Source of the DNA: Pedobacter sp. Leaf176
GTDB lineage: Bacteria > Bacteroidota > Bacteroidia > Sphingobacteriales > Sphingobacteriaceae
Length of the DNA: 64,000 nucleotides
NCBI RefSeq assembly: GCF_001424305.1
Contig: NZ_LMPD01000006.1
Coordinates: 327,285-391,284, forward strand
Direction of reading: 5' to 3'
Positions 26,703-35,146 of this stretch are shown one piece after another; the stretch's first letter is position 1, and each line of letters begins with the position of its first letter. The position numbers and the translations under genes are program-made. The notes below the pieces were generated by a model. That model worked only from the letters and a program-made list of their open reading frames with translations, did no database searches and was not told where the DNA came from.

Positions 26703-27320
26703 TCAGTTCGATTTACGCAAGCACCAGGTTGTCATACTTCTGAGATTCTGTACATTGGTCGTCTTGATCGGTTCATAAAGTTCCCCACTCAGTTCATTGC
26801 TTAGCCGGAGCAGCAACTCCTGATTCACCAGGAAGCGCTCCGAACCATCTGGAAGCAGGTACCTGCCATTTCCAATAGAACTAACTAAAGACTCGATGCC
26901 GATATCAGAAGCCAGCCGGCAGAAAAAATAGCCACCGGGATTAAGCACCGCCCACATCGAATTCAGCATGGCCTCAAAATGTTTTTGATTTTCTGCGAAA
27001 TGTAAAACCGCACTGCTGATCACCAGGTCGAAAGTTTCCTTTTCAAACGGCAGTTCTTCCACTGCAGCCACCCGGAAATTTTCTTCCGGAATCGCCTGGC
27101 CGAATGTCCCGGCATAGCTGCTCAGTTGCGAAATCGCCTCCGGATTCTGATCGACGCCAAAAACCTGCACTCCGCTTTGCAGGAAATAAGTAAGATTTCT
27201 GCCCGTTCCGCAACCTGCATCCAGGATAACGCGGCAATCGTCGTAAGTGCCTTTGAGAATTTGATCAAACAAATAGATATCGATGTTTCCGAAGGTCTCC
27301 TGAAGTTGCTGGTTTTTCAT
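26703..27320 (-). CDS. Class I SAM-dependent methyltransferase
   Basis: A small methyltransferase (205 aa from the ATG at 27320; fourteen further codons upstream are open but poorly conserved in character). The SAM-binding motif VILDAGCGTGRN is at about residues 32-43, the acidic end of strand 2 is VFGVDQNP, and the post-II/III motifs FDLVISSAVLHFAEN and LNPGGYFFCRLA follow. The substrate cannot be predicted; the order of motifs fits methyltransf_11/25 enzymes. A decayed copy of its 3' end is present at 17028-17103, so this locus or a paralogue has been duplicated and lost. Confidence 0.88.
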   Translation of the reverse strand: MKNQQLQETFGNIDIYLFDQILKGTYDDCRVILDAGCGTGRNLTYFLQSGVQVFGVDQNPEAISQLSSYAGTFGQAIPEENFRVAAVEELPFEKETFDLVISSAVLHFAENQKHFEAMLNSMWAVLNPGGYFFCRLASDIGIESLVSSIGNGRYLLPDGSERFLVNQELLLRLSNELSGELYEPIKTTNVQNLRSMTTWCLRKSN

Positions 27321-27362
27321 AACAGGGCAAAGATAAGGGCTGATAACAATAAAACGTACCAA

Positions 27363-27874
27363 AGCTTAAAGATGCTATCGACTGAATGATTACAGAATTG
27401 GAAATCCTGTTTATCAATAGTTAGGATTTGCTAGGCTAAATCCCGAACAGCAAGAACGTTTCACTAATTGGTATTTCCATCCAGCTAGGCCATAGCACAG
27501 TTTCCCCGTTCTACGTAAATCCGGCCTAACAAATTTTTCGGGCTGCACTGATCCGGCCGCACAACTGGCTTCAGAAGAAAAATTTTCAGCCGGCATTTTT
27601 TGTTTCTTTTTGATGCTAAAAAGAAAGAGCCCTTCGGCGGCGGCGAGCCGAGACAAGACAGTGGTGTATGACAAAAGAATAAATTACATGTCTGTCCGTA
27701 GTTTCCAGAGGGCTCGAAGGATTAGGTATAGAAAAGAGTTTGTGACTCGCTTTTATTTGAGTTAGCAAACTCAAATCTATTCTGCATCCGTAGAGACGCT
27801 GCGCCTAACTCTACTGACAGTCGAGGAAATTACCCCTTTTAACGGTCATAAAACCACCTAAACTATTTATTTTC
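27363..27874. other. Gene-poor region with dispersed repeats
   Basis: About 500 bases between the methyltransferase and padR. It contains the second copies of the blocks at 16372 and 16654 (here 27390-27460 and 27686-27830). A minus-strand open frame at 27414-27674 lies entirely in this repeat DNA and is not believed to be a gene. Confidence 0.6.
27686..27830. repeat. 140-bp structured repeat, copy B
   Basis: Diverged copy of 16654-16795. The hairpin with arms TTGAGTT and AACTCAA is kept intact here at 27757-27774, although the loop differs (AGCA instead of ATA) and the flanks have many changes. Confidence 0.6.
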
Positions 27875-27901
27875 AAAATACATTGCTATACTATGTATTT
27901 T
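27875..27901. promoter_or_regulatory. Perfect dyad upstream of padR
   Basis: Two perfect 9-base arms, AAAATACAT and ATGTATTTT, are separated by 9 bases and end 16 bases before the padR ATG. PadR regulators bind dyads with ACAT/ATGT half-sites near their own promoters, so this is a good candidate for the operator of the padR-HAAS-hydrolase operon. Confidence 0.65.
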
Positions 27902-27917
27902 GTTATACATTTACCGC

Positions 27918-28253
27918 ATGAACGAAGTTTTCTTAACGAATTGGAAATCACAGGTAAAGAAAGGCACATTGACTTTCATTATCCTGAACGTACTGAAGGA
28001 CAAGAAATATTATGGCTATGAGCTGATTGAGCAGATCAGGAAATTTACCGAAATAGAAATTGCCGAGGGCACCCTGTACCCCCTGTTGAACCGGCTTAAG
28101 ACAGAAAACTTAGTTGATTCCGAATGGATTGAGCAGGAAACCGGCATCCCCAGGAAATATTACCGGCTGACCAATACCGGCATCAAAACGCTTTTGCAGA
28201 TGAACAGCTACTGGAAAAATTTAGAAACCGCCATCCAAAAAATAATCCAATGA
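27918..28253 (+). CDS. PadR-family transcriptional regulator
   Basis: A 111-aa winged-helix repressor. The ATG at 27918 is preferred; upstream TTG would only add six residues that run into the dyad. The core is KKGTLTFIILNVLKDKKYYGYELIEQIRKFTE, then the characteristic EGTLYPLLNRLKTENLVDSEW wing region and GIPRKYYRLTNTGIKTL. PadR proteins of this length respond to small ligands or stress and often repress their own operon. The downstream HAAS-domain gene overlaps by four bases (ATGA), a pairing seen in many Firmicutes and Bacteroidota. Confidence 0.93.
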   Translation: MNEVFLTNWKSQVKKGTLTFIILNVLKDKKYYGYELIEQIRKFTEIEIAEGTLYPLLNRLKTENLVDSEWIEQETGIPRKYYRLTNTGIKTLLQMNSYWKNLETAIQKIIQ

Positions 28254-28846
28254 AAATAGAACCTATAAAATTTAGCCAGGAAGCTTCCGGAAGGGTGTAT
28301 AAGGATTACATGAAGCGTGTTAGGACAACGACCGCTTCCCTATCGCAACAAGACCAGGACGATGTCTATATGGAATTTAACAGCCATATTTTTGAAGCCA
28401 TTCAACATAGAAACGATGTCGCTGAAATTGATGCCTTGCTTAATGTCCTCGAAAAACTGGGTACGCCCGAAGAAGTGCTTAAACCACTCATTGCTGATAA
28501 AAAGCTGACTGAAGCGACAACAACCTTTAACCCGGTTCATGTATTCAAAGCATTGATCCTCAACTTTACCAATGGGATAAGCTATTTCATATTCTTCTTT
28601 CTCTACCTCTTTTTGTTTGCTTTTGTCTTTCTTATCTTAGCCAAGATTCTGAACCCTTCAGAAGTAGGTCTTTTTTATAAAAAAGACACTTTCATGGTGC
28701 TGGGCATATCGAGAAACTTAAATAACCAGGGCATGAACGAGTTACTTGGTAACTTTTTTATACCAGTTATGGTACTTTCCATAGTGCTATGCTACTTCAT
28801 TCTTACGCTGCTTCTTAAACTTAAAAAATCCATCAACAAAAAATAA
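28250..28846 (+). CDS. HAAS/DUF1700-like membrane protein
   Basis: A 198-aa protein. The first 90 residues form a helical HAAS-type domain (QDQDDVYMEFNSHIFEAIQ, LLNVLEKLGTPEEVLKPLIADK), which is typically encoded next to padR. Two hydrophobic stretches follow (about residues 105-130 YFIFFFLYLFLFAFVFLILA and 165-190 PVMVLSIVLCYFILTLLL). The gene overlaps padR by four bases and ends 4 bases before the serine hydrolase. A signalling or membrane-stress role is known for the family only in outline; here it is unproven. Confidence 0.85.
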   Translation: MKIEPIKFSQEASGRVYKDYMKRVRTTTASLSQQDQDDVYMEFNSHIFEAIQHRNDVAEIDALLNVLEKLGTPEEVLKPLIADKKLTEATTTFNPVHVFKALILNFTNGISYFIFFFLYLFLFAFVFLILAKILNPSEVGLFYKKDTFMVLGISRNLNNQGMNELLGNFFIPVMVLSIVLCYFILTLLLKLKKSINKK

Positions 28847-28850
28847 TCTT

Positions 28851-30170
28851 ATGAAAAAACACCTCCTGATTTGCCTGCTGATCGTTTCGGCTTTTAATTG
28901 CAAAAGTCAAAACCTGAATACCGCCCGCCTCGATAGTTTATTCCAGGTAATGGATAAAAAAGAGCAGTTTATGGGCAGCATCTCCGTGACCCAGAATGGA
29001 AAGTTGCTCTATTCAAAAGCCATCGGATATGCCGACATCGACAGCCGCCAAAGCGTAAACACATTATCAAAGTACCGTATCGGTTCGATATCTAAAATGT
29101 TCACGGCGACCCTGATTCTCATGGCTGCGGAAAAGAATAAGATTACGCTCAATCAAACCCTTGACCGATATTTTCCAGAAATTGAGAACGCAAAGAAAAT
29201 TACAATAGAAAACTTACTGAACCACCGAAGTGGCATTCACAGCTTCACCAGTGATGCCGGCTATTTAGCTTACCTGGACCAATACAAATCCAAAGAGGCT
29301 ATGCTGAAAATTATTGCCGATGGAAAGAGCGACTTCGAACCGAATAGTAAAGCTGCTTACAGCAATTCCAATTATGTGTTGTTGAGTTACATCGCAGAAG
29401 ACATCTATAAAAGCAAATATGCCGACATCCTCGATAAGCAGATCATTAAACCCTTAAAATTGAAAAATACTTACTTCGGTAGTAAAACGAATCTGCAAAA
29501 TAACGAAACCTATTCCTATCAGTTTAAAGATGGTAAGTGGACGAAGGAAAAAGAAACGGATTTGTCAATTCCCATGGGCGCCGGTGGCATCGTTTCGAAT
29601 CCACAGGATTTGAGCACCTTCATCAGTGCGCTTTTTGCTGGAAAACTGATCACCGTGAAATCCCTGGACCTGATGAAAACAATGAACCAGAAATTCGGAC
29701 TGGGGCTATTTCAGTTTCCCTATTATGACAAAATAAATTACGGACACGATGGTGCAATCGACGGATTCAAGTCGATTCTAATTTATAATCCGGAGGAAAA
29801 ATTATCCGTGGCCATTTCGTCGAATGGAACACAGTACCCACTCAACAACGTTCTAATTGCTGCACTGAGTGCCTGGTTTGGGAAACCTTTTGAGGTACCT
29901 ACTTTTGAAGCAGTGAAAATCAGTTCTGAAATGCTGGATTCCTATGCAGGTCAGTATTCCAGTGCCCAAATTCCACCGAAAATTTCAATTACTAAAACCG
30001 GCGACAAACTGTTTGCGCAGGCAACCGGTCAGTCTGCTTTTCCGCTCGAAACCGCATCACCAACCACATTTAAGTTCGAACAGGCTGGAATTGTACTTGA
30101 ATTCAATGCAGCAAAAAAAGAGATGACACTTAAGCAAGGGGGGAAAGAATTCCTGTTTACGAAGGAATAA
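28851..30170 (+). CDS. Class C beta-lactamase-like serine hydrolase
   Basis: A 439-aa exported serine hydrolase of the beta-lactamase/penicillin-binding family. Residues 1-19 form a signal peptide. The catalytic motif SxxK is S79-I-S-K82, the Tyr motif is Y170-S-N172, and GHDGAIDGF near residue 299 is the third box (HxG in place of KTG). A C-terminal domain of about 85 residues (QISSEMLDSYAGQY onward) is common in this family. It could cleave a peptide, an ester or a D-amino-acid substrate; true beta-lactamase activity is not implied. Third gene of the padR operon. Confidence 0.92.
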   Translation: MKKHLLICLLIVSAFNCKSQNLNTARLDSLFQVMDKKEQFMGSISVTQNGKLLYSKAIGYADIDSRQSVNTLSKYRIGSISKMFTATLILMAAEKNKITLNQTLDRYFPEIENAKKITIENLLNHRSGIHSFTSDAGYLAYLDQYKSKEAMLKIIADGKSDFEPNSKAAYSNSNYVLLSYIAEDIYKSKYADILDKQIIKPLKLKNTYFGSKTNLQNNETYSYQFKDGKWTKEKETDLSIPMGAGGIVSNPQDLSTFISALFAGKLITVKSLDLMKTMNQKFGLGLFQFPYYDKINYGHDGAIDGFKSILIYNPEEKLSVAISSNGTQYPLNNVLIAALSAWFGKPFEVPTFEAVKISSEMLDSYAGQYSSAQIPPKISITKTGDKLFAQATGQSAFPLETASPTTFKFEQAGIVLEFNAAKKEMTLKQGGKEFLFTKE

Positions 30171-30174
30171 TCAA

Positions 30175-30255
30175 CTCGTCTTTGCGAGGCCGGAATGGAG
30201 CGATCCGAAGCAATCTATTATAAAAAGATTGCTTCGTACCTCGTAATTATGGGGT
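30175..30255. repeat. Foldback element, copy 2
   Basis: Diverged copy of 26549-26647, shortened in the left linker. The inner hairpin (gaagcaatct and agattgcttc) is fully kept, while the right outer arm has changes. It begins five bases after the serine hydrolase stop and probably acts as a terminator. Confidence 0.7.
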
Positions 30256-30386
30256 TTGTCGCTTAACTTTACGGATACAGGTGAATAATCCTCATCGTTT
30301 TGTTCGACTCTCCTTCGAGTCTCCTTCGGAAAAACGGCCTTTAAAGCACTGTTTCTGCAACAACTCCCGAACAACCATGCATTTTA

Positions 30387-30413
30387 CCGGACATTTCCGG
30401 ACAAATCCGGACA
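30387..30413. promoter_or_regulatory. Three CCGGACA heptamers at 10-bp spacing
   Basis: CCGGACA starts at 30387, 30397 and 30407, exactly one helical turn apart, about 180 bases upstream of a small plus-strand reading frame. The regular phase suggests a binding array for an unknown protein, or a short tandem repeat. Only the repeat itself is certain. Confidence 0.4.
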
Positions 30414-30591
30414 TTGTGCTCTTGTGGATATTAAATTGTAATCCGCTTTGTATATTAGTTCACCACCCAAAAAGCCCTCTAATCTGTTGCAAGCGTACCA
30501 CTTCTGACGCTTTCTAAAAGATACCTGAATTTAATTTTCATTGGGATATTCTGAGTTTCAAACAATCATTTAACTCCATTGTTAATCCATT

Positions 30592-30705
30592 ATGACATTC
30601 AAAGCACTTATTATCGTTGGCGTAACCATTGGGCTGGTTTCTTTTTTTGGCCTGAGAAAGTTGATTAATCAAAACAATGACCTATCAAACCAGCTACATG
30701 AATAA
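30592..30705 (+). CDS. 37-aa single-pass membrane microprotein
   Basis: An ATG-initiated frame coding for MTFKALIIVGVTIGLVSF, then FGLRKLINQNNDLSNQLHE and a stop. It has one hydrophobic helix (residues 5-20), a basic boundary (LRKL) and a polar, coiled-coil-like tail, a composition unlike random translation. No homologue is recognised. It lies between the serine hydrolase operon and a convergent DUF3072 gene. Confidence 0.45.
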   Translation: MTFKALIIVGVTIGLVSFFGLRKLINQNNDLSNQLHE

Positions 30706-30747
30706 ATTGGAAATATGCGCTGAAGAATGAACACCAGCGCATTATTT

Positions 30748-30999
30748 TTACTTGCTGGTGTCTAATCCTCTGCCAGTTTTATGTTGCAGTTCGTCGATCC
30801 TTTTTGATGCAGCAGCTTTAGACAGGCTTTCATCAAATTCTTCACCAGCTTCATCAGATAACGTTTTAAGGTAGGAACTTTGTGCGCCCGTCATCGGTTC
30901 GTCGCCCGTTGTCCAATCATCAGGATTTTTAACTGTGTTATCACCTTTTAAATTGTTTTGATTACCCGATATGGGCTCTTGATTTTCTTCGTTAGTCAT
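30748..30999 (-). CDS. DUF3072-family small protein
   Basis: An 83-aa hydrophilic protein. The C-terminal half holds the DUF3072 signature: MTGAQSSYLKTLSDEAGEEF followed by ESLSKAAASKRIDELQ and HKTGRG. The N-terminal 35 residues are Asn/Asp/Glu-rich and probably disordered. DUF3072 proteins are short and of unknown function; the SKRIDEL pattern resembles small helical DNA-associated modules. No partner gene is apparent. Confidence 0.85.
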   Translation of the reverse strand: MTNEENQEPISGNQNNLKGDNTVKNPDDWTTGDEPMTGAQSSYLKTLSDEAGEEFDESLSKAAASKRIDELQHKTGRGLDTSK

Positions 31000-31174
31000 T
31001 TTCTTTAGGTTTTATGCCAATAGACAACAAATTAAAGGCCTTCATGTTTTTTACATTCCTAAATAGATTAACAAAAATCAAATTCGATTATTTATGTTAA
31101 ATAACTGAAACTTTATATCCTTTATTGCGTTAGGATTAAAACGCTAATAGAATGATAAATTAACGCCATTAGAA

Positions 31175-31450
31175 ATGATAAACTATTGTATAGTATTAAG
31201 TTCGGCTGCCTACTTATACGTTTTCGAGCCATTTTTGAGAAGGCGGCACTTAATTTTGCCTGTTCTTTTTATCGGGGATAAGGTTGCCGTTTATATACGC
31301 AGAAAATCGGTAGTCGATTTACTGTTCTTAATGATGAAAGGCGAAATCGACCACAATAAAGAAGTTGTAAATGCATTTCACAAAAAGCAGGTTATAGACC
31401 GTCCTTACATTCTGACTGGTTCAACCAAGTCTCGATATGATATGAATTAA
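31175..31450 (+). CDS. Possible small hypothetical protein
   Basis: A 91-aa frame starting MINYCIVLSSAAYLYVFEPF, with a hydrophobic first half (about 1-32) and a mixed second half (MKGEIDHNKEVVNAFHKKQV). It resembles no family I know. The region around it is A+T-rich and just before the 88-bp tandem array. It may be a decayed or chance frame. Confidence 0.3.
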   Translation: MINYCIVLSSAAYLYVFEPFLRRRHLILPVLFIGDKVAVYIRRKSVVDLLFLMMKGEIDHNKEVVNAFHKKQVIDRPYILTGSTKSRYDMN

Positions 31451-31649
31451 CAGCGGGTAGCACCGGCTGATGGCTAATGGTCACGGCCCGATGAGAACCA
31501 TATTAAACATTAAGGCAAAAAGCCGTTTGATTACAAAAATCTATATCTTACTTGAAAGCAATTCTGCTCCCGCAGATTAAAAACCGTCGCAGGTTTCTAT
31601 CTAAAATAATTATTAAAAATGCGTATTGTATTTGCGTATTTATCGCCTA

Positions 31650-32800
31650 ATCTTCTTAGTGCCTTAATGGTATAGTCTTTAAATTTAAATTAACCATTAA
31701 GAAATTAAGGTTATTAAGATAAAGATATTAAGATTAATGGAAACCGCTTAATTTTCTTAATGCCTTAATGGTATTTAGTCTTTATACTTAAATTAACAAA
31801 TTAGATTTAGGGTTATTAAGCTAAACGGAAACCGCTTAATTTTCTTAATGCCTTAATGGTATTTGCTCTTTAACCTTAAATTAACCATTAGGATTTTAGG
31901 TTGTTAGGATTAAAGGAAAGCGCTTAATTTTCTTAATGCCTTAATGGTATATAGCCTTTAAACTTAAATTAACCGTTAAGATTTAAGGTTATTAAGATAA
32001 ATGGAAATCACTTCATTTTCTTAATGCCTTAATGGTATTTGCTCTTTAACCTTAAACTAAGCATTAAGATTTTAGATTGTTATGATTAAAGGAAAGCGCT
32101 TAATTTTCTTAATGCCTTAATGGTATATAGACTTTAAACTTAAATTAACCGTTAAGATTTAAGGTTATTAAGATAAATGGAAATCACTTCATTTTCTTAA
32201 GTCTTTAAATTTAAATTAACCATTAAGAAATTAAGGTTATTAAGATAAAGTTATTAGGATTAATGGAAATCGCTTAATTTTCTTAATGCCTTAATGGTAT
32301 ATAGTCTTTAAATTTAAATTAACCGTTTAGATTTAAGGTTATTAAGATAAATGGAAATCACTTCATTTTCTTAATGCCTTAATGGTATTTGCTCTTTAAA
32401 CTTAAATTAACCATTAAGATTTCAGGTTATTAAGCTAAATGGAAATCGCTTAAGTTTCTTAATGCCTTAATGGTATTCGCTCTTTAACCTTAAATTAACC
32501 ATTAAGATTTAAGATCATTAGGATTAATGAAAAGCACTTAATTTTCTTAATGCCTTAATGGTGTTTGCTCTTAAATCTTAAATTAACAAATTAGATTTAA
32601 GGTTATTAAGCTAAATGGAAACCGCTTAATTTTCTTAATGCCTTAATGGTATATAATCTTTAAATTTAAATTAACCATTAAGAAATCAAGGTTATTAAAA
32701 TAAAGTTATTAGGATTAATGGAAATCGCTTAATTTTCTTAATGGTATATAGTCTTTAAATTTAAATTAACCATTTCTTAATACCTTAATTGTTTTTTCCT
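31650..32800. repeat. 88-bp tandem repeat array
   Basis: The landmark gccttaatgg recurs at 31661, 31762, 31850, 31938, 32026, 32114, 32288, 32376, 32464, 32552 and 32640, that is, every 88 bases with one 101-base step and one copy near 32200 in which this part is deleted. A shortened copy ends the array near 32740. Each unit contains an inverted repeat, CTTAATGGT and ACCATTAAG, with about 23 bases between, plus a second rttattaag segment. About 13 units, A+T-rich, with no open frame. It lies past the 3' end of the response regulator gene. Confidence 0.9.
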
Positions 32801-32840
32801 ACGATATGTATCTGCGGATTCAGCGTGATCAGCGGGAAAC

Positions 32841-33527
32841 CTAATAAACCAGCTTATAACCCTGCCCCCTGATGTTAATGATCACAACTGACGGATCATC
32901 CTTCAGGTACTTCCTCAGTTTAGTGATGAAAACATCCAGACTTCGGCCTGAAAAATAATCATTGTTGCCCCACAGGGCATTCAAAATAACGCTGCGGTCG
33001 AGCATGCCGTTCTTATTCAGCAAAAGCAATTGCAAAATTTCAGATTCCCGCCTGGTGAGTAAGCGCTGCGTTCCTGATAAGGTTAACAGGCCTTCGGCGT
33101 ATTGAAAAGAATAATTCCCTATACAAACGTCCGCTTTGTTCTTTTTCTCCGGTGTATAAAGTAACCTGTTATGGCTCAGGAGGGCTTTAATCCGCACCAC
33201 TAGCTCCTGCATGCTGAATGGTTTTTTTAAATAATCGTTACCCCCACTTTCGAAACCCAATACCACATCGGCCGGTAGAGATTTAGAGGTCAGAAAAATA
33301 ATCGGCGTTTGTACGTCCATTTGTCTGATTTGGCTGGCTATGGAAAATCCATCGCCATCGGGCAGCATCACATCCAACAATATAATGTCGGGCTTATTTT
33401 GATGATACAATAGCATGGTTTGGCTGGCGCTTACTGCATGCCGCACTTCAAAGCCTTTTAATTCGAGGGTTTCCTTTACAATTTCTGCCAGCGCAGGTTC
33501 ATCATCGACAAAAAGAATTTTATTCAT
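32841..33527 (-). CDS. OmpR/PhoB-family response regulator
   Basis: A 228-aa two-domain regulator. The receiver has the acidic pair D8-D9, the phospho-acceptor D52 in LLDVMLPDGDG, T80 and the conserved Lys in YLKKPF (K102). The C-terminal winged helix (about 130-228) has LTRRESEILQLLLLNKNGMLDR and LDVFITKLRKYL. It overlaps its sensor kinase by four bases and is transcribed after it. Its targets may include the divergent thioredoxin-like gene. The 88-bp repeat array begins 40 bases beyond its stop. Confidence 0.95.
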   Translation of the reverse strand: MNKILFVDDEPALAEIVKETLELKGFEVRHAVSASQTMLLYHQNKPDIILLDVMLPDGDGFSIASQIRQMDVQTPIIFLTSKSLPADVVLGFESGGNDYLKKPFSMQELVVRIKALLSHNRLLYTPEKKNKADVCIGNYSFQYAEGLLTLSGTQRLLTRRESEILQLLLLNKNGMLDRSVILNALWGNNDYFSGRSLDVFITKLRKYLKDDPSVVIINIRGQGYKLVY

Positions 33528-35032
33528 ATCGGCCAGCCTAACATAATTGTAGTTCCAATTCCCAATTCACTTTCAATTCTATACCAGCCTTTGTGCTGCT
33601 GCAAAATTTGTTTCACATAATTTAGGCCTAATCCATAGCCCTTAACCAAATGGCGATTGCCCTTATTCACACGGTAAAACTTATCAAAAACAAAGGAAAG
33701 ATCTTTCTCTGGAATTCCGATACCATTATCCTGGAAACGAAATACGAGATGGCCGTTTTCTTTGAACAGGTCGATATTAATAGCCGGATTGATTTTTGAA
33801 TATTTAATCGAATTATCCAATATGTTGCTTATTGCATGCCTGAATTTAAGTTTATCGACCCCAAATTGCAGCACCCCGCTCTTGTTCTCATAATGGATGT
33901 CCGGTTTTTTATCGCTTGATACCTCGTAAATCTGTATGATTTCCTGCATAACCTCATCTACAGGTATGGATTCCTTATGAAATCCCGTTTGCTCACCCTC
34001 ATACAAGGATAGGTTCATTATTTTATCAACGAGTTGATTAAGCCGTTGTATCTCATTTTTTGCATGATCAAGGTAGCGCGACGTTTTATGTTCATCATGA
34101 CGTACATCGTACTCCTCAAGTGCTTCGATAGCAACGGAAACTGTTGCGATAGGTGTTTTGAACTCATGCGTGATGTTGCTGATAAAATCATCCTTAATCA
34201 AAGCGAGTTTCTTTTCCCGGAACAGGCTTTTCAGCATGAAAGATAAGCAAGCAGCAATCAAAAGAACCAACAGTATTGACGAAACAAGAATCAAACCCAT
34301 GTTAGATATAATGTAGGAAGCAGGATTGCGGAACATGGCGCGCACATAGCGTTGATTATCAGTATACCGGTAGGTTGGAAATGATTTACTGATAACTGGA
34401 AAATTACGTGTTAATTTTTGGCTAAAATGGCTTGAATTGGTTGTGCTGTCATGTTTAAGTGTCAAAAATTGATATGGAATCTCGATGTTCCGGGCCTCAA
34501 GGTAATGGTTTAATATAGGTCTTAAACGGGTGGTATCAAATTGATATTTGTTGGCTTTATCAATCATAAATGCACCGAGTTCATGTGTGCGATAATAAAC
34601 AACATGGTTTTCCAGATCCTCAGACCGGAGTTGTTCTGCAAAATGTTGCGCAACTTTCCGTTTCATTTGCTCATTTCCTGGCCCGATGCTGTCTGGAAGT
34701 TCATTAAAACTGAAAGAAGAAAGCATTTTGTTTTTGCTCTTGCCTTTTGCAAGGATGTTATATATGCGCGTGCCTTCTTTATCCAGATTGGAACTGAATA
34801 TAAACTGAGTTGTGTCCATCAGTTTATTTTCAATTAGTTGTTGCACCGTATCACATCGGACACTAAATTCCTTTTTCACGGCATCTTCGAATGCCATGTT
34901 TACCTCCTTTTCAAAATTGAAACGCGTAACCTGATAGTATTTTACAATCCAATACGCTTGTAAAGCTAATAAGGATAACATGGCCAATAAGCAGATTACA
35001 ATAAGGAAGCGAACGTTTTTTTTCACAAACAA
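33524..35032 (-). CDS. Membrane sensor histidine kinase
   Basis: A 502-aa kinase. Two transmembrane helices (about 9-31 and 245-267) enclose a 210-residue periplasmic sensor domain of no named family. The H-box is ISNITHEFKTP with H289. The catalytic domain has ISNILDNSIKYS (N-box), FQDNGIGIPEKDLSFVFDKF (G1 and F) and GYGLGLNYVKQILQQHKG (G2). No HAMP domain is evident between the second helix and the H-box. It phosphorylates the overlapping OmpR-type regulator. The signal is unknown. Confidence 0.95.
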   Translation of the reverse strand: MFVKKNVRFLIVICLLAMLSLLALQAYWIVKYYQVTRFNFEKEVNMAFEDAVKKEFSVRCDTVQQLIENKLMDTTQFIFSSNLDKEGTRIYNILAKGKSKNKMLSSFSFNELPDSIGPGNEQMKRKVAQHFAEQLRSEDLENHVVYYRTHELGAFMIDKANKYQFDTTRLRPILNHYLEARNIEIPYQFLTLKHDSTTNSSHFSQKLTRNFPVISKSFPTYRYTDNQRYVRAMFRNPASYIISNMGLILVSSILLVLLIAACLSFMLKSLFREKKLALIKDDFISNITHEFKTPIATVSVAIEALEEYDVRHDEHKTSRYLDHAKNEIQRLNQLVDKIMNLSLYEGEQTGFHKESIPVDEVMQEIIQIYEVSSDKKPDIHYENKSGVLQFGVDKLKFRHAISNILDNSIKYSKINPAINIDLFKENGHLVFRFQDNGIGIPEKDLSFVFDKFYRVNKGNRHLVKGYGLGLNYVKQILQQHKGWYRIESELGIGTTIMLGWPI

Positions 35033-35146
35033 ATGTAGTTAAAAGTTGACCTTACCATAAGCCTGTTAACATACTATAACCTAAATTAACTTCCGCGTTA
35101 ACGGGTTTCAATTTTTGATTATCCAATTTGCACCAAACAAAAAAAT

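Noticed and set aside
27414..27674. 86-aa minus-strand frame
   Set aside because: It lies wholly in dispersed repeat DNA, has low-complexity composition and no start context; similar frames arise from this repeat type by chance.
31650..32800. CRISPR array
   Set aside because: The whole 88-base period repeats, leaving no variable spacers.
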